Assembly (NCBI GenBank): GCA_030581615.1 | Contig: JAKTTT010000036.1 | Span: 1-64,000, forward strand | DNA: 64,000 bases | Reading direction: 5' to 3' | Source: Alloascoidea africana | Taxonomy: Eukaryota; Ascomycota; Alloascoideomycetes; Alloascoideales; Alloascoideaceae | Shown: in pieces, positions 31,193 to 42,249 of the stretch | How the letters are laid out: each line of letters starts with the position of its first letter | How positions within the stretch are numbered: the first letter of the stretch is position 1 | Notes under the pieces: model-generated | Told to the model about the DNA's origin: nothing | Database searches by the model: none | The model's input: the letters and a program-made list of their open reading frames with translations, nothing else | Program-made: the position numbers and the translations under genes

Positions 31193-32629
31193 TTCCTAAT
31201 TGTTATTCTGCTGTTTTATCGAAAGTTCAAGATTTTTCTAGATTTTTAACAATGCAACAAAAAGAGTTTTGCAGTTTTCTGATTTGATGACGCTAGAGAT
31301 GAGCAAGGTCTTTGCTGATTCGCTTTTATAGTGTTTCTCAATTCCAATATTAAATAAGTGAAAAGATGAAAAAGGAAAATAAATGAAGCATCCAGTTATC
31401 ACTCTCCTTTAATAGGTCTCTATGGCGAGTCTCGGATAGACCAGAGAGATCTGTAAGACGATAGAATCAGTGAAACCGAGGATAAATGTCACGTGCAAAT
31501 ATTCTAAATAGGAAGTTTTATTCCTCTCCAGATCAACATTTGTTAACTTTTGATGTTTGTGTTACTGAGACTGTAGAATTTGGTCATAACTTCTTTGCAC
31601 GTTCATTCTCCCCAAACGTGGCACTCGATTCTTTGGAGCCTTATATTTTGATTAATTGTGTCAATCCATGAAATTGACCAAGTGTTCCCACTAGATAAAG
31701 ATCAGTTTTTTTAATCCATTAGATCGCTCCCCTCCTCAATACAATGGCAGATGTAGAGCGAATAGAGCATATTGGAGTGATCGCTCCATGGTTCTCAATC
31801 TTGGCTTCCATCAATAATGCCTAAGCTGTAAATCGGAGTCTCACTTACCTAAATGGATTCCACAGTACAGTTCCTAATTATGCAAGGTTTCAGATACTCA
31901 ATCATGTAGAAAAAGGACTGTTAGAGCTAGAGAAATGATCACTTGAAAGGCGTGTACTGATTTTTTATAAAAGTAAGGGTTTGTTGCACATTGGCGGACT
32001 GACTCAATGGCTGTAAGTGCCAGCAAGTAGTCTATATAGAGCGGAGCCCAAAAAAGTACTGAATACGCATCTATACCGTGTCAATCGAGAAAGGTTATTT
32101 TTTTTCAAAAAACAAAACAAGATGAGTAGTTCCCGGAAAGCAACAATATGGCAGAATCTGATAGACAGGATACACATCCTCAGATTCAAAAGCTGCCCAA
32201 TGAATCCAATAAACTAAACCAAATACAGTGAAAACGGTTAGGCCTCAGCTACAGTCAATATTCCAAAAGAAAGATAGACGAATCAAAAAATTGAGCTTGA
32301 TCTGGCAATCTTACAGCGCAACTCTGAATACAAAATCGTTATTGAACGTGAGCAGACTTCCTGGAGATCGTGACGGTAACCAGTTATCTAGTCACTAATA
32401 AGGCACCGTCTGCCGTCCATGGAAGTCGTCAAATACGTGTTCCACATGTTTTATCAACATCCCTCCAAGAATAGGAAAGCCGGGGCCAGGTTTATCAAGA
32501 CATGTCCAGACAGATAAAACTAATATCAATATTAGAAGACTATAAATCAAAGATAATGTGTGACAGTATTTTCAAACAATGCAAAATTACTAAAACTACA
32601 AAAAATTCCAAGCGGCTAACAAAACTGAG
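31193..32629. other. Intergenic, PEX3 upstream region
   Basis: AT-rich. The first few hundred bases are the PEX3 promoter. I see no supported gene or repeat in the rest. Confidence 0.5.
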
Positions 32630-33811
32630 TTATAAAGACTCGTGTTCCTCATATTCTTCGGGGAACTCATCTTCAGTATGCTCCGTAAGGCCAATCCCTT
32701 CCATGGAATCCGAGTCATCGGTTAACTCCACCAACTTTTTCCCCCCAAACTCCATCCATAAAATCAATTGCTTTGCCTTTCTAACTTCCCACATCAGAAT
32801 TTGGCGATTGCATAAACCCAGCTCGACCAGCATATTGACGTTCTTGAAGGTGTCATGCACCAAGACTGTTCGAGCATCGGTCTCGTTGTAAATTGGGAGG
32901 TTCTGTTCGATGTCATTCTTGGCAAATGACATCGAAGTGCTTCTTTCAAGCAGGCTTTCAAACCTGCTCAAAAACTGAAGTAAGTTCCATGCAATATTTC
33001 TGGTTTGGGTGGCTCTCCTCGGAACTGTCTTCAGTATGTTGATTATGGCCGTTGTGGCTGAACTCGCCATATTCCTATCCAGTGCTCCCACCACCCTGTT
33101 TGTCTCTTTCTTCATGTACTCCGGCAGGTTCGTAAACTCATACCGTTCCAATGGATTGAGGCCGTCCAGCCACTCTTCCCCAACCGACCTTGGGAAGCTT
33201 TCTACTGTTTCATCGTGAGAGAACACAAGAGGGATTCTCTCGATAAACTTCGTGTCTTTCTCAAAATTAACAGAGAAAGTGCGCCCCAAGGTCGACTCTA
33301 CTTATAGCGGTTGGAGTGGGATGGTGTCTGGGGAACACTGATCTGGTTTGGAATTTTTGGACTTGTCAGGCATACATTCGAATATGCAACCGATCTCGAC
33401 AGCTGGATGGGAGTAAGGCACACTTCGGAGGGCAAATTCTTTGTGACGAGCTATAGCGTAACAGACATTTGGGGCAACAGAAGTGTCGCAAAAGGGCGAG
33501 GCCCACATTTTCTCAAGGTCTTCGGTTGGCAACTGCATGTCGGCAGTTACCAGTCCACTTTCACACGTTAGTGTATGAATGGACTCCTTCGTTCTCAGCG
33601 TTGGATGCCTCCGGAAGTTTGTCTCGGCCCTCAGCTCCGCTCTGAACCCTGATTAGGGCTCAGTGGACAAGTTAAGGGGATCGCAAACCGCGTCGGCCGA
33701 CATCCGGTCGCGACAGTCCCCCAGTACGCGGCAGCCAAAATCGCCGTACTGCGGATTTCCCAATAACGACATCAAAACCACAGTAAGTGGCATAATTGCC
33801 CTGTATGCCAT
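32630..33811 (-). pseudogene. Broken gene of a secreted Cys-rich family (fossil)
   Basis: One reading frame of about 394 codons runs through this interval and looks broken by about two breaks. It opens with a good signal peptide (MAYRAIMPLTVVLMSLLG), then a Cys-rich region of roughly 140 residues, then a helical C-terminal domain without cysteines except one, ending in an acidic tail. The C-terminal domain is related to the fragment at 1-522. I do not recognise the family. A secreted, Cys-rich, dispersed and decayed family would fit toxins, immunity factors or secreted host-interaction proteins, so it is treated as a fossil. The remaining similarity in sequence and frame suggests that inactivation is not ancient. 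Confidence 0.55.
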
Positions 33812-35591
33812 TTTATTTGTAAAAAACAATGAAGAGGATGATGAGAAAAAGTGAGGAGCTAAGGGGAGTTTGGCACTTTATATACTTTTTTTTCTATTGA
33901 ACATAGCTTATTGAAAAATCATCTAAGATTTGCCATGTTCTTTGTGTTGATCTTGAGTTTAGAAAAAGAAGCACTACAAGACAATCTTTCCAATTCCCAC
34001 CCATTACAAAACCTGCATCATATACATTTGATAAGAAGAAAGAAAATAGGGTTATCGGAAAAGTTAAAATATCGTTAAGATTATGCTTTTTTATTGTTTG
34101 TAGTGGGGTAGAGTAAAAAGAATGGCTCTTCACATTCAGAACATCTGTGAAACTTTTATTACGGTTGAAAAAATGGAAATTGAGGAAAAGCGTGTGATAG
34201 TTTGAGTTCATAACTCATAAGAATTAGCTGTGTTGAATGTACTCTTTTTTCTGAAGCTATAGGCTTGTAATAAATAATCTTCTATTAAGAGAAAGAATTG
34301 CTGTTACCAGATGTTTTGTTTTTCAATAATAATCTAAAGTTAACTTTGACATGTCTATTTTTCCATTGTTGATTATGCGTTCCTGCATCAACCCACCTTC
34401 AACACACTAAAACTATTTTTTGTCCTTATGGTCCATAAAAAAAAACAGAGAGCTTTAAACAACAAAAAACAGTGCTACTGTAACTTTTGAGAGTTGGCCA
34501 CAAGCGATCAACTTGTGGTGTGCAGTTGGTGTCGGTGAACATTATCCATCCATTATCAAGATGCATATCTCAAAACCTTAAGTCTCAGTGGTGAGAAACA
34601 GAAACGGACAATCTTCAAGATTCCAGTTTGTTTAAGCCGAATAAAGCATACTGTGGTAACTTCCGTTACATATCTATGCGGCTGATAAATTTATTGAGTT
34701 AGATGCACACCATGGAACTCGAAATAGTTTCCAAGTTGTCAACGAATCGTTTGGCTCACGTTCGACATGGTGATGACATCCACTGTGCGCATTGTAGCAT
34801 AGACATCAGTTTCATTTCCAACTTTTAGAATTGTTTTCTTTTGTTTGACTTCAAGTGCATTGAAAGACTTGAAAAAGAAAAAAATCACAAAAACTTTCCG
34901 ATAAGCCCCAAGAGAACAGTTGGTAACTGTCACATGAAGAATAAATAAACAATCTGGAGCATGTAGCGTGTTTCTAGTTTTGTGAAGTAGTTTAACGAGA
35001 ACATTGAGACAATGAAAAGGTTTAATTGTTAGAAAAAATATGGATTATGATTTCTATTATTTTTATCTAAGGAATGAATACACTATTTAAGCAATTTAAC
35101 TTGTGTTAACAATAGATTATTTAGATTATTCATGATCATTCAAGAAGTTAAGGGCTTCTTGGATAATATTCTGAAAGGTTCAAGAGCATAACAAGGAATA
35201 GAATAGATTCAAATAAATAAAAGTAAATGGGATATAACCTTGTCGGTGCATATTACAGAGCATAACAAATTTTATAGCATAGCTTTCCCTTAACACCATC
35301 TACTTTCTATACATAGTACCTATTTTCTTTAGATTTTTGCATGATAGGTTCATTCTGCAAAATAATTATTTCATTCAGTGTAATTGAACCTATTTATTTG
35401 AGACGAATAGGCAGAAAGTGCTTAGTTGAATGAGTTATTCTGCTCTCTTTCTGGCACTAGCTTAGTATAGTAATCCAGAATAACTTTAACACATTTGAAA
35501 GAATAGTTTTAGCATCTGACTCTCATCTTGATTAGCAGAGTGTAATGGTATCTGATCTATGGGTGGAATTCCAAAGGAAAACGGATAGGCA
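33812..35591. other. AT-rich intergenic region
   Basis: About 1.8 kb with very low GC and no supported coding region. It ends at the inverted repeat. Nothing else recognised. Confidence 0.5.
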
Positions 35592-35649
35592 CTGTAAGGT
35601 ACCGGATGTCCTTGCCTCCCGGCATCCCGGTTTTAGCCGAGTCATTCCT

Positions 35650-35913
35650 CTATATAAACAGCTTAGTTCCTACATAGAGATGTTCTGCGGACCAGGAGAT
35701 GGACTGTAGATATCTTTGGAGTTTTGTATGAACCGCTAACCGACTCTGAAACACGGTCCAGTCGCTGAACCGTTTATACTGGCGAACCAGTTTCGCCGCC
35801 CTCCGCTCTTGGCGCTTGGCCAGTGTGGTAAGGCGAACAAAAGTCGCCAGGTCCAAGGTCAGATTTGGCTGAGTGCTGTCGCCAGACACCGATTCTTGTT
35901 CGCTTTCCGACAT
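35650..35913 (-). CDS. 87-residue frame in left arm of inverted repeat
   Basis: The protein starts MSESEQESVSGDSTQP and is then helical and basic (TLAKRQERRAAKL, QYKRFSDWTVFQSRL), ending GTKLFI. No known domain recognised. The frame is whole and has a near-identical partner at 36058-36321. Its upstream flank differs from that of the right copy, so it may lack the same promoter. It could be a real small gene or part of a mobile element. Confidence 0.35.
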   Translation of the reverse strand: MSESEQESVSGDSTQPNLTLDLATFVRLTTLAKRQERRAAKLVRQYKRFSDWTVFQSRLAVHTKLQRYLQSISWSAEHLYVGTKLFI

Positions 35914-36057
35914 GAGGAATCATCATCAAAGTGTGTGACTTGTGAACGTATAGCTCCCCGAACCCTTACATGGAGGTCGTTCCTCGGGTACTTCAAATAA
36001 CTATACCGCTCTGCTACACTTTCACTCTCTTCCCCTTCTCTTCTTATCAATCCTCTC

Positions 36058-36321
36058 ATGTCGGAAAGCGAACAAGAATCGGTCTCTGGCGACAGCACTC
36101 AGCCAAATCCGACCTTGGACCTGGCGACTTTTGTTCGCCTTACCACACTGGCCAAGCGCCAAGAGCGGAGGGCGGTGAAACTGGATCGCCAGTATAAACG
36201 GTTCAGCGACTGGACCGTGTTTCAGAGTCGGTTAGCGGTTCATACAAAACTCCAAAGATATCTACAGCCCATCTCCTGGTCCGCAGAACATCTCTATGTA
36301 GGAACTAAGCTGTTTATATAG
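36058..36321 (+). CDS. 87-residue frame in right arm of inverted repeat
   Basis: Inverted near-copy of the frame at 35650-35913, also unbroken. It is preceded by a pyrimidine-rich leader (CACTCTCTTCCCCTTCTC) and an A/T element about 65 bp upstream of the ATG, which look like a working yeast promoter. This makes it the likelier of the two to be expressed. Function unknown. Confidence 0.4.
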   Translation: MSESEQESVSGDSTQPNPTLDLATFVRLTTLAKRQERRAVKLDRQYKRFSDWTVFQSRLAVHTKLQRYLQPISWSAEHLYVGTKLFI

Positions 36322-36379
36322 AGGAATGACTCGGCTAAAACCGGGATGCCGGGAGGCAAGGACATCCGGTACCTTACAG

Positions 36380-37596
36380 GCACTCAACCTTTCATTTAAA
36401 AAGCAAAATCATAACTTGAAACCGTCACAGAGTTTTGTAAGAAGCTCTATTCCTATAGATCACAAAGGTAATCAAGAGCCGTATAGCTTTCTGTCACGTT
36501 AATAGGCGTGAAAATGAATACCCTTTATGCTAGCTCAGAAGTTGGCCTACATTCAAAGCATCTGGAAGCACAAATCCTTTTAAAACAATGTGACATGTGT
36601 CTCTTACGGAATGTCTAGATGGGTCAGACCAAGAATCACTTTTTAAAAAGGCTTCAATAACAGATAACTTATACTATCAGATCTTTTTGCAGACTTAAGG
36701 CGACTCTATGGGCTGAGTGCTTATTGTTATAGTAACTGGTATCTTATTCATTTTATACTCTTCAGTTCCTTCTTCTGTAAATAGCGCGAATTTGTGTTTA
36801 TTTATACTGCACTCAGAATACTTTCGAAATTAAGCCATTATTCTTTGTTCTCCCCGTTTTCTGTTCCGATATATATCCCGGATAATTGAAAAAACTTCTC
36901 TGGCCATTTCGCTCTTTTGCTTTTGGTTTACTATGAGTGATAGCTGGAGAGGCAATTTCCTAAGTTAATTACAAAAGAATTTTTTTTCTATCAATGAAAA
37001 GAAAACATTTGAATGAATGATTGGCTGACGCTACTAGCCAAATGCCTAAGAATGGTGCAGCAATTTTGATGCTAGCATTGTTTAACCCTCTCCCAACTAG
37101 TCACAAGAGTGTGATAGAATTCAATTTAATCGAAATCTGTTAAAAAGGGACAATCGATAATTCCGTGATCGTTTTATCTATGCAATTAGGAGATGTTCTA
37201 CAAGTCTCCAATGCTTGCATAAACAAGTATCAAAAAAAAAAAATCATCAACTGTATTAAAGTGATACATATTTACTGTATAAACTGAAACCAGATAGTTC
37301 GCCATTCTCTGTTATCTTTTTTTTAATATCAGAAGACAAAAGATATAGAAGGTTGCACTTTTTTACATGCCAAAGTCTAGTGATGATAACAACTAGAAAA
37401 ACTTAGAAGAGCAATGCAATAGAAGACAACGAGAAAAATCTTTCCAAAGACCTTTGCAATTCCAAATCATTACCCTTTCAAAAAAAATAAAGAATTAGGA
37501 TTGAGGGTATTATATACTTTTTTACATCCCAAGGAAACCTTAGCAGATAAGGAAAACTAGCTTAGCATTTGTCAAATTTTCATCTCAACACTAGTT
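36380..37596. other. Intergenic, repeat to MGR3 3' end
   Basis: AT-rich with several poly-A and poly-T runs. No gene supported. Confidence 0.5.
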
Positions 37597-39159
37597 CTAT
37601 ATCTGCTTTTGAGTTCTTTGCTTGGATCTTGACAAGTAAACATCCAAGTTAATTTCATTAACATTCTCTGTCCTTCCCGAGCCACTTCCAAGCGCATCGT
37701 CTACTCTTTTCAACTCTCGTTCAGCTTCTACAGCCAGATCATCGTAATTGCTTCCTTTTGCCCTTAAACGTGCTTCCCGTAGCAACTGCTGTGCACGGCT
37801 ATATGATCCGATTTGCAAATTGATAACCCCAAGCGCATAAGTTGTAAGGGCAATTACCTCATCCACAACGCCATCCCGACGCTGCTGTGGGGTCAGTGTT
37901 TTTGCTGTTTTCAAAACATGTTCGTAGCAATCAGTTGCAAGCCGAAGAAACTTCTTTTTCTCCTCCAAATGCTGCTGAGCCTGATTGGAGTCATTTTTGT
38001 CAGTAGCCGCGTTTTCCCGGTGTTGATACTCCTCTGCATGGAGATAGTGTAATGAGCCAAGATTGTATTCCGACATTAATATCTCTCCTGGATTAGACTT
38101 GGTTACAATCATTAAAGAGGTTGTCGACGCTTTGGAAGCCAGAGCGTCAGCTAGATCTCCGCTCGCGAGACAAAGCGCAACATACATGTCTCTCGCGTTG
38201 AAAAGCTCTTCCTTAAACTCGTCTAATGACTCAACATCCATATCCTCAAGCTTTTGAAGAAGTTCCTTGGTGTGCTCTTCTCCCACTTTTGCCTCTTCTT
38301 CTTTGGACAGTTTTCCTGATGTTGCCAGTATCCTTGTGCTGAGGTCTTTATCATGGCTATAAATCACTCGGTCTAATTGACGAAGTAACTCTGCGTCCGC
38401 AATGTTGCAGACCTGGAGAAGCAGAATCCTCGCTTTTTCAGGATGGTGCTTCCCAATCAACTCCACGGTCTTCACTCCGACTCTCAGCATCCGTTGGACA
38501 ATGTGTGGTCTCAAGCCGGATGGTATCCAATCCCGGAGCAGAAAAGCTTGATAGTTGACACAAATCTCAAGGTAAACCGAAACAGCATCATTCTCCATAC
38601 CACTACGTTCCATGAGTTCTGCAATTTTGAGCTGGAGTCCTGTATACTCATCTGATATGGCAAGCATTCCAGCCTTATCCGCCTCTTCCAAAGCTTCGAG
38701 GTAGTACCGTAGAGCCACTTTGAGATCTTCCTCGCTTCCACGGAACTCTGCATACACTGCCTTTCGGACCGCATCCGCCACTTTCGAAGGAAACAGTTCG
38801 TTATAATAATAGTCCACAAGCCAGACACCTAAAGCAGAAGTCGACAATGCACCAAAGAGCCATAGCTTCCAATTCTTGGCTCTCTGAGGTTGTTGAGGAA
38901 CATAAAAGCCTTGTCCCGGGACTATATTAGGACCCCTGTTGGAAATATCTCTCTGAGCAAGAGAGTGTGTGCTGTAATTGCCTCTATTAAATGATAGCGG
39001 TAATTGAACAGAACCAAGGCTGAACTGCGCAGTCGGTCTCAGTGGTGAAGCGATATGACGATTTTGGCCTATTAAAGATCGCGCTGAGGATGGTGGACAA
39101 ACACAAGACGGTTTACAAGTTTTGTGCAGCCACCGTTGAACTGCCCTGTATAATGCCAT
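37597..39159 (-). CDS. MGR3: Mitochondrial i-AAA protease adaptor Mgr3
   Basis: TPR protein of the inner membrane that, with Mgr1, delivers substrates to the Yme1 i-AAA protease. The 520-residue protein has a basic N-terminal presequence (MALYRAVQRWLHKTCKPS) and one membrane span (KLWLFGALSTSALGVWLVDYYY) at about 97-118. The next stretch, AVRKAVYAEF then LKVALRYYLEALEEADKAGM and EYTGLQLKIAELMERSGM, is the family signature. Further TPR-like helices fill the intermembrane-space part. The start matches the presequence, with no better upstream ATG. Confidence 0.9.
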   Translation of the reverse strand: MALYRAVQRWLHKTCKPSCVCPPSSARSLIGQNRHIASPLRPTAQFSLGSVQLPLSFNRGNYSTHSLAQRDISNRGPNIVPGQGFYVPQQPQRAKNWKLWLFGALSTSALGVWLVDYYYNELFPSKVADAVRKAVYAEFRGSEEDLKVALRYYLEALEEADKAGMLAISDEYTGLQLKIAELMERSGMENDAVSVYLEICVNYQAFLLRDWIPSGLRPHIVQRMLRVGVKTVELIGKHHPEKARILLLQVCNIADAELLRQLDRVIYSHDKDLSTRILATSGKLSKEEEAKVGEEHTKELLQKLEDMDVESLDEFKEELFNARDMYVALCLASGDLADALASKASTTSLMIVTKSNPGEILMSEYNLGSLHYLHAEEYQHRENAATDKNDSNQAQQHLEEKKKFLRLATDCYEHVLKTAKTLTPQQRRDGVVDEVIALTTYALGVINLQIGSYSRAQQLLREARLRAKGSNYDDLAVEAERELKRVDDALGSGSGRTENVNEINLDVYLSRSKQRTQKQI

Positions 39160-39980
39160 GATGACCCTTTCTGTTTTCCTTTGCCTCTCCGTGGCAAGAA
39201 CAATTTTGATCGGCTAGCTCTGTTTAATGGCAAGTAATCCCACTCGCGCTGTCCCCGAGATCTCTATTCTCACCGACCTCCAGCTTTTCCCAACAGTGTA
39301 GCCCCAAGGGCAGTTGGGACTTACCCGGACACATCATTGAGTTCCCTCTTCTCTTCTACTCCAGGGGAGTAGAACTGGGACAAAAAATGGCTAGGCTATC
39401 GGGGATACAGCGGGAGGGTGAGTTGGAATAGCTTATGGTAGCTTATATACATCTCTAACCATGTGTACTTTGTTTGTTTTGAAAGTGTTAAAGCTCTATA
39501 GAGCATGCATCAGGATGATAAAGACCAAACCAGAAGAAAACAGGATCAACTTTCGGTTATATATAAGGTATTGCAGTAAAGCGTTAACGCTACAATTCCG
39601 ATACAAGTACTAACTTTTCCAAAGAAATGAGTTTCGCAGATACCAGCATCTATCTAAGAAAGATTTTGCTACAATAGAGCACTTGCTTAGGAAAGGGCAT
39701 CGACAGTTGGAAATGCTGTCAGAGGAAGGCATACGAGATATACATTGAAGACGGTAGCAGAAAGCAAAGCATTACTTGTATATAGGCCGCTAATCTACTT
39801 TGAATAACGAGAGTTGGGGACATTGCCAATAAATACATGTACATTCTCTGACCTATTATAAAGTGGTAGAATTAAACTCAGTCCACAGGACTAACTATCT
39901 GAATCATTAAGCTGATATCCTTGAGCAGTGATAATAATATTAAAGATAAGATAGAGCATTAAGATTTTTTTGCTTCTCTT
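39160..39980. other. Intergenic, MGR3 upstream and SLC1 downstream
   Basis: About 820 bp. The left part is the MGR3 promoter and contains a CCCCTGG/CCAGGGG-type patch near 39360. No gene supported. Confidence 0.5.
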
Positions 39981-41004
39981 TTACTTTCTCTTCTTTTGGG
40001 TCACATCAGCAAGGTCCACAATGGCCTCCAACATCCTATTCCGGGCTAACTCAACCAAATCGTTTACATCTTCCTTGGTCTTCCCCTTCGTCTCGATGGG
40101 GTCTAGCACTCGGATTAAAATCTCCCCTGGCTCAAAAGTTCTTGTTTTGAAGGAGAAAATGGATGAGTAGTTTGAAGAGACGTACGGAACTATTGGCAGC
40201 TGGGCCTGAACCGCAAGATGGAATGCGCCCTTTTTAAAATTCAGCAGCGTTGGCTCCATTGAGTAAGACCTCGTTCCTTCCTAGAGCAAGCGTTCCTGAT
40301 GTTAGCATGGAAAAGCATTAAGAACACGACATACAATACATACCGGAAAAATAAAAACGCTCTGTTTTTCACTCTTCATCTTTTCGCAGGCTGAATCAAA
40401 AGTCTTGAGGGCATTTTTTCGATCCGCACGGTCAATAAAGACAGCACCACTCAAGTTCACTGTGAGCACCACATGTTAATGTCTTTTGTTCTATTATACA
40501 TGTCAATCCTATATTGAGACATACTAAACCAGCCCAAGAAGGGGTAGTGCTTCAAGACTTTTTTCCCAGTTACACTGCACCACTTGGGAAAAGTTTTTGC
40601 AAGGATGATGACATCCAGCTCTGTTTGATGGTTTGAGATGAAGATCGCGGGACGTATGTTATCTAGGTTGTCTGGGTTCTCAACGGTTACCTTGATCCCA
40701 AACACAGGACTGGAAATAGCATAGAAAAATCTCGCAGTAGACCATTGCGAAAGGCCTCTTTTACCAATCAGTGAGAGGAAGATCGAAGCAGTTATGCCTA
40801 TCTTGAGGTGGTTAATAAATGGCGTAGATCAAAATTGGAGATTGAGTATTCCTCACCATAGGCAGCTCCAACCACTATGAGAAGTGCGTAGAGAACCAGA
40901 CACGACCAGAACCTGGCAGACCGTCCCAGAAAGCCCGAACAGGCGGCATAAAACAACAGAGTTGTAGCTCCGGCGACATAAAGAGAATTTCCACTACAAG
41001 ACAT
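39981..41004 (-). CDS. SLC1: Lysophosphatidate acyltransferase Slc1, three introns
   Basis: Acylates lysophosphatidic acid to phosphatidic acid in the ER and lipid droplets. Four exons, 41004-40857, 40797-40525, 40459-40344 and 40280-39981, give 278 residues. Introns are 59, 65 and 63 nt, with GTGAGG/TAG, GTATGT/CAG and GTATGT/TAG ends. Joined, the protein has two N-terminal membrane spans, the catalytic NHQTELD (NHx4D) motif, GWFMNLSGAVFIDR, and FPEGTRSYS, which is split by intron 3 between Pro and Glu. GAFHLAVQAQLPIVP is the third family block. The exon joins are fixed by these motifs. It diverges from MDM35 across 347 bp. Confidence 0.93.
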
Positions 41005-41351
41005 GGTCTGTAATCTGTGCGGTTGACTGTTCCGGGGAAGAGAGAAACCTCCAGAAAGGAAATGTACAATACGGATCAACCTCCTATCACGTGGGAGGGT
41101 CCCCAACAATCCGTCTCGCCGAACAGCTTCTCCTGGAGCCAAAACTGCGTTCAGCGGTGACTGCAAGGAACAGATTCCCTAAGGCCCAGGACAAGTGCCA
41201 TGTCTCACATTCTGTGCCGTTTGTAGCGCTTGAGAGACCTGGCAGATCTGCGAATTGAGCTTTTCAGGCGAGGCTGTCCTAGGGCGCGGATTACCCTGCC
41301 TTTCGAAACTCTTGGGCAGCTCATCGAGATGAATTGCAAGAAAAGGCCAAA
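41005..41351. promoter_or_regulatory. Shared promoter of SLC1 and MDM35
   Basis: 347 bp between divergent starts of two phosphatidic-acid genes. GC-richer than nearby DNA. No perfect inositol/choline element (CATGTGAAAT) is seen, so regulation by Ino2/Ino4 is not supported from the sequence. An out-of-frame ATG at about 41329 lies just upstream of the MDM35 start. Confidence 0.6.
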
Positions 41352-41894
41352 ATGTCAGCCAGCTTTGCCCCAGAGTGCACGAATGCGAAGAAGGCCTATG
41401 ACGACTGCTTCAATGTGTGGTATTCGGAGAGTATGTTTGGTTTGCCCCTGCATTCGTATCAGTATCAGCATCAGTATTAACCCGAGTTGCGGAGAAACAT
41501 AGAATTTCTGAAAGGCAAAAGTGTATGCTTTATCATCTCCATCAATCATGTGTTCCTACGAGCGCAAATCTAATATGAAGGGTAAACTAAAAGGTTGAAA
41601 ATGAATGCCAAAAGACCTGGCAAGAGTACAACACATGTATCCATGTAAGTTCTTTAAATGATCAAAGCTTAGAATTCAACCCTTCTGACTGAGCTTTGAG
41701 CTTCATATGGACAGAGCGCTCTTGTGAAAAAAGGAATCAAGTCGATGCTTGATGATGCGAGAAGCGATGCCCCTTTTGAATCTGGCGGAGTTTTGAAAGG
41801 AGCTGAGGATGAAGGCACTTTGGAACAGGACCTGAAGGATTATAAGAAGAAGAGGCTGGATGACATTAAACAGATCGGAAATGGCACTCGGTGA
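41352..41894 (+). CDS. MDM35: Mdm35, Ups1/Ups2 partner, three introns and a 20-nt exon
   Basis: Small intermembrane-space protein that stabilises Ups1 and Ups2 so they can move phosphatidic acid or phosphatidylserine between mitochondrial membranes. Exons 41352-41430, 41503-41522, 41594-41644 and 41715-41894 give 109 residues. Introns are 72, 71 and 70 nt, ending TAG, AAG and CAG. The second exon is 20 nt (KFLKGKS with its split first codon). The protein starts MSASFAPECTNAKKAYDDCF, continues NVWYSEKFLKGKSVENEC and KTWQEYNTCI, and has the twin CX9C motif expected for Mia40 import. The joins restore the known family sequence exactly. Without splicing no frame is long enough to notice. Confidence 0.93.
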
Positions 41895-42249
41895 TTGGAA
41901 TTTGGCAATAATGATGGCAACGAATTATTTACTGTAAATACCTGCTTTTGGCTCTACTAGGAAGCTCACGATACATAAAGAATGCAAATACACTAGAACT
42001 ATCTTGAGCCGCCCTTAGTGCTAGTCGTCTTTCAACTCTTGAATATTTCTCAGAGTAGAATAATTTCCTGTTGCTACGGGATTGAAATAGAAGTGGCTGG
42101 CATTTGTTTTGTGTCAGATGAGGAATACGAGTTCTTGTCCCATCTCTCAATCTAGGAACACGGACATGAGCAATACTCCTATCATCCAAAGTTGTTTTCT
42201 CTCTCTTTTACCAAATCCCAGTGACAATTAAACCTTTAGATACCCCTTA
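41895..42249. other. Short intergenic, MDM35 to TPR protein gene
   Basis: Holds the promoter of the large TPR gene. An 86-codon minus-strand frame (41929-42189) fills it but has no recognised features and is not called. Confidence 0.45.

Larger units (their letters stand above)
35592..36379. repeat. 328-bp inverted repeat with a short spacer
   Basis: Arms 35592-35919 and about 36052-36379 are inverted copies at roughly 98% identity, separated by about 130 bp. The outer ends read CTGTAAGGTACC on the left and GGTACCTTACAG on the right. Each arm carries the same 87-codon frame, starting near the spacer and reading outward. The spacer is unique and, toward the right arm, looks like a yeast promoter and leader (AAATAACTATACC, then a pyrimidine-rich run). 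I cannot name the family. A mobile-element piece, perhaps from an LTR-type element, or a recent inverted gene duplication are both possible. Both frames are unbroken and the duplication is recent. Confidence 0.85.

Noticed and set aside
35592-36379. Centromere of the inverted-repeat type known in Komagataella
   Set aside because: Those have arms of about 2 kb and a larger middle region; these arms are 328 bp and carry coding frames.
41929-42189. 86-codon minus-strand frame between MDM35 and the TPR gene
   Set aside because: Basic composition with no domain; it fills the short promoter region of the TPR gene. Not impossible, but not supported.
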